Shown here: positions 1 to 9,460 of the stretch, piece after piece | How positions within the stretch are numbered: position 1 is the first letter of the stretch | Layout of the letters: the number at the start of each line of letters is the position of its first letter | From: Muricea muricata | Lineage: Eukaryota; Cnidaria; Anthozoa; Malacalcyonacea; Plexauridae | NCBI GenBank assembly: GCA_963855995.1 | Contig: OY979716.1 | Location: 52,952,158 to 53,016,157 of the forward strand | Direction of reading: 5' to 3' | DNA: 64,000 bases | Program-made: the position numbers and the translations under genes | Notes under the pieces: generated by a model | What the model saw: the letters and a program-made list of their open reading frames with translations, nothing else | Databases searched by the model: none | What the model was told of the DNA's origin: nothing

Positions 1-880
1 ATTGTTTAGAAAATTGATATTTCCACGAAAACCCTTGGTTGTCTTAGCTGTGCATATTTGATAAAAGAAAGAAGAAAAACTTGGAAGAAGTACATTACAT
101 TAAAAGCAAAATACGATGAAATGATCAAAGTAACACGTTCTAAAGGTATATACATATAATATTTATGTCTAGTTTGATCTGTCAATATAGGCCACATGAA
201 AAAGCCCTGTGATATGTTTCAGATTTTGTAGCAAATTCTGGACTGGAATATGCTATACACTGCGGTACATTGTGTAAAATTTATTATAAAGTATTGAGAT
301 GAATTTAGATCGGAAGTATTCATAAGTGCGCTACAACAACCTTGTACAAATTATCCTGCAAGCACGAAATGTGGGAAAACATCAGACACAAGGTTTAATC
401 TCAAATTACAATCTTTTTTGCAACAAGCGGTGAATAAATTGCAAAGTAATATACTATTCTTAATATTTGTGCAGTGTAAGTATGATTTTTATAAAATCCT
501 TTGATCGATTTAGGCGTTCAGTGTAATATAATAATTACAGACGAACGGAACAACCGGTGACACATTGGCGAAGAGTGTGCACACCTTACAACAACAGCAG
601 TGCGGCTAGGCTCAGAGACAGAAGCCGACGGTGAAACAACGGAAGGCTAAACCACTAGCACTGAAGACGAAAACCAGGACACTGAGGATGAAGATTTTCA
701 TTGTGAAGAAGAAATGGAATCGGAATTTGAAAATGATATTGAGAAAAGGTTAAGGCACAGTTCATGTAAATTATGATTGAATTTAGGTCTAGCAGTTTTC
801 ATGTTAAAAGGTTTGAAGGTGGTACCAAGTTTCGGGTCTTTGATTTTTTCCCCTAAATCTTAATAATATCGGTCATTTTT
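1..880. other. Leading non-coding stretch
   Basis: AT-rich sequence without a convincing gene. A short stretch near 661-757 on the plus strand reads as a very acidic peptide rich in Glu and Asp. It may be a remnant of the N-terminal exon of the decayed gene that follows. Nothing else recognisable is seen. Confidence 0.5.
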
Positions 881-982
881 TTATATGTACTTTAGGAATT
901 CTTTTTTTGATACAAATCTACGCCAGGAACCGAAGTTTATCGTTATCTTTTCTCAGTTGCTTTTGCTGTTTAAGTTCTGCCA

Positions 983-2560
983 TTTTTGCAAAACAGACAA
1001 CCCTCTCGTAGAGACGAGTACAGATGGAAGTGCTTTGATAGTAGAAAGCAATTGTGGAAATGCAAATTGTGGCCAGAAAAGAAGCGTTTAGAGAAGTCAG
1101 CCTTTGATGCCTGGATCTAAAGTGAATGCTGGTGATTTCTTTCAAAGTTTCCCCATTTTAGTCTCAGGGGGATCGCCAGCGAAAGTAATACATATGTTTC
1201 AGCATTTTAGACTTGCTGGAATATCTGAAGAGACCTTTTATAGACACCAATCCGTAAGTATGAGATTCATTGCGCCTTAGGGTGACTATATGATTGTAGC
1301 ACATTTGTTAGCAAATTCAAAGAAAGGTGTGAAGGCGTTACGTAATATATTCCACTTCTTGTATCAATTTTTTAGTTTTTTCCCCCTATTTTTAGACTAT
1401 TTTGCTTCCTACAATATTTATTCACTGGCAAGGCTATCAAAGGAAAATTTTAGATCGACTAAAAATGCTAGAGTTTTCTCTGGTGTTCTCAGGCGATGGA
1501 AGACATGACAGCATGGGACACAGCGCTAAATATGGTGCCTATACAATCTTTTCCTTTACTTCTCGACAAATAATCCATTTTAGCTTGATACAGGTTATAA
1601 ACATCACAATGATTGCAATAACATTGTGCAGTTTCTGCCATAGTACAGTTTCTGACACAGTTCGTAATATCTTGAAAATCGTAGTCATAGAAAGCCTTGA
1701 AAGTGAAAAAAAACCCATTTAAAACTCGCAAAATTTCCTCTGTCAATTTTACTAAATCTATGACTATTATTTTTCTATGCCACAAAGTGTACATAGGGTA
1801 TTTAACTAATTAAAACATTTAAACGTTCTGGTGGGCCTTTTCTCAATACACCGAGTCGGACGGCTCTTTTTGTATGTTTTAGTCTGGTTTTATAGCCTTT
1901 TGGCATTCAATACCAAAAGGCTATAAGTATAACACCAGGATAAAACATGCTAAAAAGACGTCCGACTCGCTGTTTCGAGAAAAGGCTCCTCAGAATGTTT
2001 AGGGACTTATTTAATCTTGTATTTGCATAGAGAAATGAAGTTGGTAGCAGTACCGCTATGGAATATGAACATTTTAAAAGGTCCATGGATTTTCTATTGG
2101 GTGATGGTCTTGACATCTCAACCCTGGTATCTGATAGGCATCAGACAATTGCCAAGCATATGAGAGAGAAATTGCCAAATATTACGCATTACTTCGATGT
2201 ATGGCATTTGAAAAAGAGTAAGTATAAATAGAATACCATTATGTACCCGAAAGTTTTTTTGATTAATACGTATTATTTTTACGTGTTTCTGTAGAGTTAA
2301 ACAAGGTCTTATCCAAGTTGGAAGAAGAAGCAGACAGCTGAGAATTCGCTGAGTGGGTACAACTATGTTGCAACCACCTTTACTGGAGTGCTACATCCAC
2401 TCATTCTGGTAATGGCAGGGTCATATTGGCAAAGTTCCTGTCATTTTTGAGTCATGTTGTCGACAAGCATGATGAGTTGGATGATCCTTTACATAACAAG
2501 TGCTCTCATGGTGAACTAACACCAAGAAAGTGGATTCTTCCAGGTATGCTTGACTTATTC
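983..2560 (+). pseudogene. Decayed transposase-like gene of a multi-copy fish/cnidarian family
   Basis: Pieces of one family can be read in order on the plus strand. A zinc-ribbon-like CHFCK...NCGNANCGQK segment lies at 983-1080. Next come SGGSPAKV and FYRHQS near 1165-1255, SGDGRHDSMGHSAKYG near 1490-1535, and LVSDRHQTIAKHMRE then YFDVWHLKK near 2128-2216. After an apparent GT-AG intron (about 2219-2295) comes HSGNGR...HDELDDPLHNKCSHGE near 2392-2515. I recognise this series from multi-copy, transposon-like proteins of fish and cnidarians but cannot name a superfamily. A TAG replaces what is probably a Trp codon near 1090, another stop lies near 2340, and a hairpin insertion sits in the middle. 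It is certainly non-functional as read. The 3' part is lost before the DIRS insertion. Confidence 0.55.
1835..1986. repeat. Long imperfect hairpin (fold-back)
   Basis: Two arms of about 70 bases are near-perfect reverse complements around a 9-base centre: ccttttgg, cattcaata, ccaaaagg at about 1896-1920. It lies inside the decayed transposase gene, between its GHSAKYG and RHQTIAKH segments. It is probably a fold-back MITE. Confidence 0.75.
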
Positions 2561-2584
2561 CAGAACCATCCTCAGAGATATGAA

Positions 2585-2631
2585 AAACTAGATTCATATT
2601 AATCTAGTTTAGATTAATATGAATCTAGTTT
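2585..2631. repeat. Perfect 21-bp inverted repeat with 5-base loop
   Basis: Arms 2585-2605 and 2611-2631 are exact reverse complements around the loop agttt. The palindrome sits just downstream of the last readable exon of the decayed transposase gene and could extrude as a cruciform. No known site is recognised. Confidence 0.8.
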
Positions 2632-2825
2632 ATGCTTGACTTTATTGAGTAGTTTTGTTTGGTATAACTAAAAACAAATTTTGGGCACTAATAAAGTTGA
2701 GTGTGATTCGGTTTCTTGGGTTGAGTTGAGTTGAGTTTCTTGGGTACGAGGGTTAAAAACACTATTCCAACATTAGGTCATAAATGTGGTAAATGTTTCA
2801 ATTGTACTTCATAATCGTCGACTCA

Positions 2826-2963
2826 ATATAACAATGTAAATGCCCTTTATTTCTTCTTCACAATAGCGAATTTACTGTTAATATCAAATAAATAACTTTA
2901 ACTCAAAACGAGGTTGCCCCTGCACATATCCGGCGACTCCCCCTTGACCACGTTGCCTTTTTT
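2826..2963 (+). repeat. DIRS left inverted terminal repeat
   Basis: Reverse complement of 7193-7330 with a single mismatch that I could see (tactgtt against tacagtt). The outer extension 2801-2825 is repeated, inverted, at the start of the internal complementary region. Confidence 0.93.
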
Positions 2964-2974
2964 CTTCGCTCACA

Positions 2975-4168
2975 ATGGCGACGAATAGTCAAAACTGCGA
3001 TGAGGCTATTTGCTTATCGGAAGTGGAGACGAATCCGAAGACATCACAAGGTAATCCCAGTACATCTTTATTGCCTAATAGTAGTTCCACTATTGAGCTG
3101 ATTTCAAAAGCTGTTCAAAACCAACTTTCGGCGATATTGCCGAATATGATTCACGAGATCACTAAGTCAACTCATATCGAGAGAGATCAAAGTGAGTTAT
3201 CTCACAATCCCCGGTTAGCCGCCGGGTCAACACAAGGCTTAAACAAAAGAACACACTCCCGGTTAGCCGCCGGGTCAACACAAGGCGCTATTGAACAAAT
3301 TGAACAGTCCAGTGACGATGAGGTACAAGAGATAACCAATGAAGGGGAAAGAGAACCTCCGTTAAAGAAAGCCAACATGTCCTTGTCTGGTGAGTTTAGT
3401 GATATTGACGAGGTTACCGCGTCGCCGGGACGCTGGGCAGCTTCAGAAGAACTTTCTAGTCTTCTAGATGTGTTATTCATCAATAAGAATTTATCATCAT
3501 ATGAACGAAAGCAAATTACGAAGGAATTCCCTCGTCCTGAGGTTCATTCCGTATATACACCTGTTCTTGACAATTATTTAAGCTCGCTGATTGCGAGAGC
3601 TAAAGGTGTAGATAAAGAGTCCAAGAGACTGCAAGATCAGATCTTGGATGTTGTTGGCCCAATAGCGATGGCCTTGGAACATGTTTCATCATTACAAAGC
3701 TCACTGCAAGAAGGTACAGAGTCTATCAATATATCTTCTAGCGACGTTAATGGCCTCTATACATGTCTGACGTAGGCCTTATGTTTACTGGGTAGTCTGA
3801 ATTCCCAGTTATCACTCGAACGCAGAAAACAAATATTGGAGAAGCTTAATCCAAAACTGACTTCACTTGCCAATGAGCCTTTGCCAGATGCAGGCAAGTT
3901 GTTGTTTGGCCCTTCCTTTGAAGAAAAGATCAAACAAAGAAATGAAACAGCAAAAATTATCTCAGCTGCCTCAGCTAGGAAACCAACACAGCAGTTTTTT
4001 CGAAGAGGGGCCTCCTCCAATTACCGGCCATGGCGGGGAGGCCAAGAACGTGGCAAGTGGAACTACCAGACTTCTCATCCCAGAGGGAGGTATTCATTCA
4101 GAGCTCGGGGTCGAGGCAGAGGAAGATTTCAAAGTCTCCAATCACAATCAAACCAAAATCCTCAGTGA
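2975..4168 (+). pseudogene. DIRS gag-like protein, one internal stop
   Basis: The frame starts with ATG at 2975, 12 bases after the left terminal repeat. It runs to 4168 with a single in-frame TAG at 3773-3775; the same frame resumes immediately and ends at a normal stop. The N-terminal half is Ser/Thr rich and contains a 16-residue direct repeat (RLAAGSTQG motif twice). The C-terminus is an RG-rich nucleic-acid-binding tail (RARGRGRGRF). DIRS gag proteins characteristically end in such a basic Gly-rich tail. The last part overlaps the upstream end of the RT frame, as is usual in these compact elements. Function in nucleoprotein packaging is inferred from position. Confidence 0.8.
3210..3286 (+). 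repeat. In-frame 48-bp-period duplication in DIRS gag
   Basis: A 29-bp sequence at 3210-3238 recurs exactly at 3258-3286, offset 48 bp, so the frame is kept. Each copy contains an internal palindromic ccggttagccgccgg-like core. It is probably a replication-slippage duplication. Confidence 0.85.
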
Positions 4169-6126
4169 CTGGGCTGCACAGTCAAGAAACAGGTATGTTC
4201 AAAGTTCAAACCAGTTTAGCACAACTCTCCCCCAATACAGTGTGGGAAAAGTTAGGGCTTCGCCGGGTGAATTCGAACCAGATGCCCCTAGCAGGCTGTC
4301 TGAAACATTTTGTGAGAAATTGGGAGTTAGTTACCAAAGACCCGTGGGTGCTCAGTGCAATTTCGGGTTATCAGATTTGTTTCACAGAACACCCTTACCA
4401 AAATATTCAACCATATATGACATTTTCGGTTAAGGATCAAGAGTTAATAAACAAAGAGCTGGAAGACTTGATACAAAAACAAGCAATTCGGTCTGTACCG
4501 GCAAATCAGGGTCCAGGCTTTGTCAGCACAATTTTTGTGATCCCCAAAAAAGGTGGGGGGCAAAGACCAGTGTTCAACCTGAAGCATTTAAATCAGTTTG
4601 TCAGGTACGACCATTTCAAAATGGAGGGCATACATATGCTGAGAGACCTCCTGAAGCCAAACGATTTTTTAGCAAAAATCGATCTAAAGGATGCTTATTT
4701 TACGGTGCCAATATGGAAGAATCACCAAAAGTTTCTTCGGTTTATTTGGCAAGACACCCAATGGGAGTTTCTCTGTCTACCGTTTGGCTTAGCCAGCGCA
4801 CCACGCGTCTTTACAAAAATCCTAAAACCAGTAGTGGGTTTGTTACGAAAACAGGGCATTCGGTTAATTATTTATCTAGACGATATATTGTTAATGGCTC
4901 CTACAGCCGAAGAACTAACTCGGCACATAACACTGACTGTATCTCTCCTGGAACTGTTGGGGTTTGTAATAAATTACACAAAGTCTCAACTGAGTCCAGT
5001 GCAATCAATAGAATTTCTGGGTTTTCTTATAAATTCAGTCACTTTTCAAATCAGCCTTCCAAAAGACAAGGTAAAAAGTATCAAACGAGAATGTTCAAAA
5101 GTGTTAGCAAATCAATCGATAACAGTCCGAGAGTTAGCAAGGCTACTAGGCAAACTAAGTGCCTCAATTCAAGCAGTATTCCCTGCACCGCTGCATTATC
5201 GATATCTCCAAGCAGTCAAAAAACAAAGCTTGGCCAAACAAGGGAGCTACGAAGCCCCAGTAATTTGGTCACCAGCAGCTCTAGAAGAACTGAAATGGTG
5301 GCGAGATCATCTAACAGCATGGAATGGGAAAGCTTTATTGAGAGAGCCTCCCACCCTGATCATCGAAACAGATGCATCAACTATGGGCTGGGGAGCTTGT
5401 TGCAGACAAGTTCAAACTCGAGGCCTCTGGTCTCAAACAGAAAGACTGCTGCACATAAATTGTTTAGAACTCCTGGCATGGGGGTTTGCCCTCAAGTCCT
5501 TTTTAAAAAACAAGTGCGAAATTCATGTGCTATTGCTGATGGACAACACATCGGCCATCAGTTACATAAACAAAATGGGGGGCTCAACTTCACTAGTCTT
5601 ATCCAGCCTCGCCTTCGATCTTTGGCAATGGTGCCTCGAAAGATCAATCACAGTCACGGCACAGCATTTACCAGGGTGTCTAAATGTCACTGCAGATTAC
5701 GAATCCCGGGCAAATCCAGATTCCAGCGATTGGCAACTGGATCCATCCGTGTTTCAACAACTGAACAAAAAATGGGGCCCCTTCGTAATCGACCTGTTTG
5801 CAACAAGACTGACTGCACAACTGCCAAGATTTGTGAGTTGGAAACCAGATCCAGTGGCGGAGGCAGTGGATGCTTTCCCAGTATACCCAGGGTTACTGAA
5901 ACAAGAGGACAAGCTTCACCCCCTAGATCACCTGCAGTTAGCCGCATGGCATGTCTCAGGACAACTTTCCAAGGTGCTTCAATATCACAACCAGCTCAAA
6001 AACTTCTGTTGGCAGCATGGAGATCCAGGACGGAAAAAACTTACTCTTCCACCTGGGGAAAGTGGACTAGCTGGTGTGGTGAACAACAAGTCAATCCTCT
6101 TTCAGCCCCTCTCGAGTCAATATTGA
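4030..6126 (+). CDS. DIRS reverse transcriptase and RNase H
   Basis: Open for about 698 codons. The RT domain starts near residue 130 (LEDLIQKQAIRSVP). It shows FVIPKKGGGQRPVFNLKHLN, LAKIDLKDAYF, LPFGLASAPRVF and the catalytic YLDD at residues 282-285. RNase H follows near residue 445 with ETDAS, HINCLELLA, MDNTSA and the HLPGCLNVTADYESR block. A conserved tail (VIDLFATR, DPVAEAVDAF) follows. Together these convert genomic RNA to DNA. The annotated ATG lies inside the gag overlap; the true start could be further downstream. No stop interrupts the domains, so the enzyme may still be intact although its neighbours are not. Its end overlaps the recombinase frame. Confidence 0.92.
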   Translation: MAGRPRTWQVELPDFSSQREVFIQSSGSRQRKISKSPITIKPKSSVTGLHSQETGMFKVQTSLAQLSPNTVWEKLGLRRVNSNQMPLAGCLKHFVRNWELVTKDPWVLSAISGYQICFTEHPYQNIQPYMTFSVKDQELINKELEDLIQKQAIRSVPANQGPGFVSTIFVIPKKGGGQRPVFNLKHLNQFVRYDHFKMEGIHMLRDLLKPNDFLAKIDLKDAYFTVPIWKNHQKFLRFIWQDTQWEFLCLPFGLASAPRVFTKILKPVVGLLRKQGIRLIIYLDDILLMAPTAEELTRHITLTVSLLELLGFVINYTKSQLSPVQSIEFLGFLINSVTFQISLPKDKVKSIKRECSKVLANQSITVRELARLLGKLSASIQAVFPAPLHYRYLQAVKKQSLAKQGSYEAPVIWSPAALEELKWWRDHLTAWNGKALLREPPTLIIETDASTMGWGACCRQVQTRGLWSQTERLLHINCLELLAWGFALKSFLKNKCEIHVLLLMDNTSAISYINKMGGSTSLVLSSLAFDLWQWCLERSITVTAQHLPGCLNVTADYESRANPDSSDWQLDPSVFQQLNKKWGPFVIDLFATRLTAQLPRFVSWKPDPVAEAVDAFPVYPGLLKQEDKLHPLDHLQLAAWHVSGQLSKVLQYHNQLKNFCWQHGDPGRKKLTLPPGESGLAGVVNNKSILFQPLSSQY

Positions 6127-6932
6127 ATTTTCTAGCAACACAATTTGATTTGGGGAGAGAGTATCGTACACTGAATGTGTATCGTTCAGCCATATCAGCT
6201 ACACATCCAAGAATTCAAGGTTTCAATGTTGGACAACATCCCTTAGTGGTGCAGTTGCTGAAAGGAATTCACAACTCCCGGCCTCCCATGCCCAGGTATG
6301 TCAATACATGGGATGTGGAAAAGGTGACACAGTATGTGGCTAGCCTTGGGCCAAATGAGCAGTTAACATTGAAGCAGCTCAGTAAGAAGCTGGTTGTGTT
6401 GCTGGCTCTTTCATCAGCAGAAAGGGGTTCAGAATTAATTGCACATGATTTACGATATAGACGTTTTCATCCAGAAGGTGTATCGTTCAATCTTCCAGAA
6501 CTTACAAAAGGTGTTCGAGTGGGAAACCCTCTAAAAACTTCCTTCCATGCAAGTTTTCCACTGAATGAATTACGTTGTCCTTGTTTATGTCTTAAAGAGT
6601 ATGAAAAATGAACCAAGCCGTTCCGTCCAAGTTCCGCAACAGAGCCAAATAAGCTATTCCTTTCGGTAAACAGACCCCATAAACCAATAGCTTCAGGAAC
6701 GCTATCACACTGGGTAAAGGATTGCTTGTTAGAAGCGGGAATCGATAGTAATGTCTTTAAGGCACATTCAACAAGGAGTGCCGCTACTTCTGGAGCCGTA
6801 AAAGCTGGTATTTCTGTTTCGGAAATAATTAGGCTGGGGGACTGGACTAAGGAATCTACTTTTAAAAAATTCTATTACCGCCCAGTATGGGATGCCACTG
6901 TGGGGCGCGCAATACTAAATGTATCAGGATAA
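5955..6932 (+). pseudogene. DIRS tyrosine recombinase, one internal stop
   Basis: This frame overlaps the end of RT and continues to 6932. It contains an N-terminal SAM-like segment (KLLLAAWRSRTEKTYSSTW) and the catalytic Arg in the AERGSEL motif near 6420. The C-terminal H-x-x-R (HSTR) box lies near 6763, GDWTKES follows, and the nucleophile Tyr lies in the KFYYRP context near 6870. A single TGA at 6609-6611 interrupts it, with the frame resuming directly; a CGA-to-TGA change is plausible because Arg is expected there. The enzyme integrates the circular DNA made from the RT product. Start position is approximate. Confidence 0.85.
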
Positions 6933-6949
6933 TTTTACGCTTTAAACTT

Positions 6950-7068
6950 ACATTGTTATATTGAGTCGACGATTATGAAGTACAATTGGAGATTATGCAA
7001 AGGCTGCTTGCAGCCTGCAGTATAAGCATAATTGTACGAAATAAGAGGAGACAAGATATAACAATGTA
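6950..7068. repeat. DIRS internal complementary region
   Basis: The first half is the reverse complement of the left outer edge (through gtcgacgattatgaagtac). The second half is the reverse complement of the right outer edge (7319-7395), with one mismatch seen. It templates joining of the two ends during reverse transcription. Confidence 0.92.
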
Positions 7069-7192
7069 CTTCCCACCCGCCATCATCCCGTGTTTGTAGT
7101 TCTAGTTTGTATTTTGGTTCTTTATTATTTTCTTTTATAGATATTTAGTACATGGTTATTAAAGATGATTCTTTCGTGTTATTGTTCACTTG

Positions 7193-7330
7193 AAAAAAGG
7201 CAACGTGGTCAAGGGGGAGTCGCCGGATATGTGCAGGGGCAACCTCGTTTTGAGTTAAAGTTATTTATTTGATATTAACTGTAAATTCGCTATTGTGAAG
7301 AAGAAATAAAGGGCATTTACATTGTTATAT
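7193..7330 (-). repeat. DIRS right inverted terminal repeat
   Basis: Reverse complement of 2826-2963. Its outer extension 7331-7395 matches, inverted, the second half of the internal complementary region and includes the self-complementary ctgcaggctgcaagcag core. Confidence 0.92.
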
Positions 7331-7710
7331 CTCGTCTCCTCTTATTTCGTACAATTATGCTTATACTGCAGGCTGCAAGCAGCCTTTGCATAATCTTCAA
7401 TTAATAGAAACTATTTTATCACTTTCTATTTTACCATATGTTGAGCAAGTATATCAAACGTATGTAGCAGCATCCTCTAAAAAAACCCTTCACGATGCCT
7501 GCCAGAAATTGGATGCGATGACACCAGATCCAATGAGTACAATGTTCGAGAAACAGCCGAGAGAAGTTGCCATACAAAAACAGAAAGCGAGAAAAAGTCT
7601 GGTTGTCAACGATATTCCACCAACAACACCAAGTATGTTGTACAATTTGCATAATAGTTTCCATGTAGAGTCGTATCGTTTTGAAAATGTAACAATCTCC
7701 AGGGCAGCAG

Positions 7711-7865
7711 GGACCGCGGAAGATCGGTAATTAAGGGGGCCTATATTCATATATTCAGATTTTGCCTCATTAATATTAATTTCTTTTGAAATTGATTGTT
7801 TTCACGGTTTGTGAACCCGAATATATGAATATGGGCCCCCTCAATTACCGATCTTCCGCGGTTCC
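7711..7865. repeat. Hairpin with about 45-bp arms
   Basis: Left arm from ggaccgcggaagatcgg (7711) through atattcatatattc pairs with the right arm gaatatatgaatatggg (7819) through cttccgcggttcc. The loop is about 60 bases. It abuts the 3' end of the P2X7-C-like gene and is probably a fold-back MITE. Confidence 0.8.
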
Positions 7866-7886
7866 TGGGCAGTCAGGGCCTAGGTA

Positions 7887-8395
7887 TCACTGCGGTATCA
7901 CTGTTTCACTTTGTAAACATTGTGCGCACTCGTCGATTTCTACACAACATTGACATTCTTTCGCATTATGAAGCAGTTCAATGCGACAATTACCACATTT
8001 ACACCTAAAATATTAGAGTTTGTACTTTTAATGATGATGTGTATGTAGAAGCAGACAAGTCACGAAACCAAAGGTCACGCAACAAAATCAGAGTGATATA
8101 TTTACCATTTATTCAATTCTTCCAAACCATCAAGTCTTCGTTGAAGTTCCTTAAAACGTTCGTCATATTTTTGTCTTTTTTTCGCGGTAATTTGCGAGCC
8201 AATCTTCGTCGGCAAATGGTCATTAGCATATGGACTGATGTCTTTCTCATTAGCGGCGCTGCTTAAGTTCGCTTCACTGCTGTTGTCATTTGTTTCGCTT
8301 GATTTTGCAATTTGATACGGCCCAGGAATATAGCTCCAGTCAGAGTCATCGCTTTGGTAACTGTTATTTTCCGTATCAGAACTGGATGAGGACAT
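7887..8395 (-). CDS. Small P2X7 intracellular-domain-like protein, two exons
   Basis: The start ATG is at 8395. Exon 1 runs to about 8106 and encodes a Ser/Asp-rich acidic N-terminus, a WSYIPGPYQ motif and a basic/coiled segment ending RRLDGLEELNKW. A GT-AG intron joins it to exon 2 (8004-7887), which gives WCKCGNCRIEL then ECQCCVEIDECAQC before a stop. The WCxCGNC plus CCxE pattern is the hallmark of the Cys-rich C-terminal domain of P2X7 receptors, found in many stand-alone cnidarian proteins. The usual long C-terminal part of that domain is absent. Either the gene is truncated by the hairpin that follows, or more exons exist that I did not recognise. Function is unknown outside P2X7. Confidence 0.5.
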
Positions 8396-8399
8396 TTTT

Positions 8400-9354
8400 A
8401 TTCAATGTTTGCAAGCACACGCTCCGTAAATATATACTATGCGCTAAGACGATAGCAAACGAGTTCCTACTATTACATATTAGTTACCAGTTTCCCGCTT
8501 TCGCGGTTTTCAAAAACTTGTGCCATTAAAATTTAAAATTTTCAAATTTTATTGCCCAATATCTCTGTTAAAACAAGCTCAATTTTAAACCTGTTTTGTA
8601 TTTTCATAATCTACGTTTTAAGAAGGGTCTTTTAATGCAAAATCTAATTTTCTGACAGGGACACTTTAAAGAAAGGTGTAAAACTCCCGAAAAATGACTC
8701 GGAATGGTCAACGGCTGGTGATTATTTTAAACATGCGCTCCAGACAGATCACCCAATCGCGTCGCAAGATATAAATTCAAAAATCAAGCTGTTAAACGAC
8801 GCAGTGTGCGCATTACAACCCGCACGATGTGTGAAGTAATTAAGTCTTCGTAACCATGTGTTCGGCAGGTGTTCGTAACCATGGCACGGGTGAGTCATGA
8901 TAATGAAGTTTGCTGTCAACACGAATACCAATGTAACCGCACACTGCTAAGGTTGGCAAATGCTACATTTGTGCTATAGCGCACCAAATTCAATTGTGCA
9001 AACGAGCATGGTTGACACAGTACGTTTGCGTATTGCTTGAAGAAGCTAACGTTGGCATCGATTTGTTTGCCATGGAGAGATATCATCGAATATTTGCTAA
9101 AATGCTTGGTACAAAGACAGTTTGGTACGCCTTCAAAGACTCTTTCGACGGCTACCAAGCGAATCAAAACCAAGAACAGAATATTGTGTTCAAGAAATTG
9201 GCGGTAGACGTTCGACAACACAACGCTCGAAGAATCGAAGACGTTTACCGTAGCGATAGAAATCTCGCACCATTCAATTGGTTTGATTCTGATAAAAGAC
9301 GAAGAACAATGGCTCTAAGGAAAAAGCAACTTGATTCAGAATTGCTTGGCCAAG
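8400..9354. other. Region between P2X7-like gene and ISL2EU element
   Basis: A plus-strand reading frame at 8994-9362 encodes a 122-residue basic sequence with no family I recognise. Another open stretch near 8640-8830 could be an exon. The frame at 8994 runs 8 bases into the ISL2EU terminal repeat, so if it was once a real gene the transposon cut it. I make no functional call. Confidence 0.3.
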
Positions 9355-9436
9355 GAGCTTAATTCGCGACTTCAACCTTCAAAAACACGTGTTTTGTCAC
9401 GTGGCTAAAATTTGTAAACAAATACCAAATGCGGAC
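9355..9436 (+). repeat. ISL2EU left terminal inverted repeat
   Basis: Starts gagcttaattcgc and contains the palindromic aaaacacgtgtttt-like core. It matches the reverse complement of 15078-15159 over all 82 bases with two to three mismatches. Confidence 0.92.
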
Positions 9437-9460
9437 AGTGAGCAGCGATATAAAGTCAAC

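Larger units (their letters stand above)
2801..7395 (+). mobile_element. DIRS-type tyrosine-recombinase retrotransposon
   Basis: This is a complete element by structure. It has 138-bp inverted terminal repeats (2826-2963 and 7193-7330), each with a short outer extension. A 119-bp internal complementary region (6950-7068) is the reverse complement of the left outer edge joined to that of the right outer edge. This is the arrangement DIRS elements use to make a circular intermediate. Gag-like, RT/RNase H and tyrosine-recombinase frames lie in order between the repeats. The heptamer ttcaatt occurs at both outer boundaries (2797-2803 and 7396-7402). The copy carries one stop in gag and one in the recombinase, so it is probably no longer autonomous. 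Near-identity of the repeats suggests a fairly young insertion. Confidence 0.93.

Noticed and set aside
4713-5950. Second long frame inside the RT region
   Set aside because: It is the shadow of the RT/RNase H frame; only its 3' portion after about 5955 is real coding sequence (recombinase).
7386-7730. 114-codon plus-strand frame after the DIRS element
   Set aside because: It starts inside the DIRS right end and runs into a hairpin; no family motif. It could be a leftover exon of the gene upstream of DIRS, but I cannot support that.
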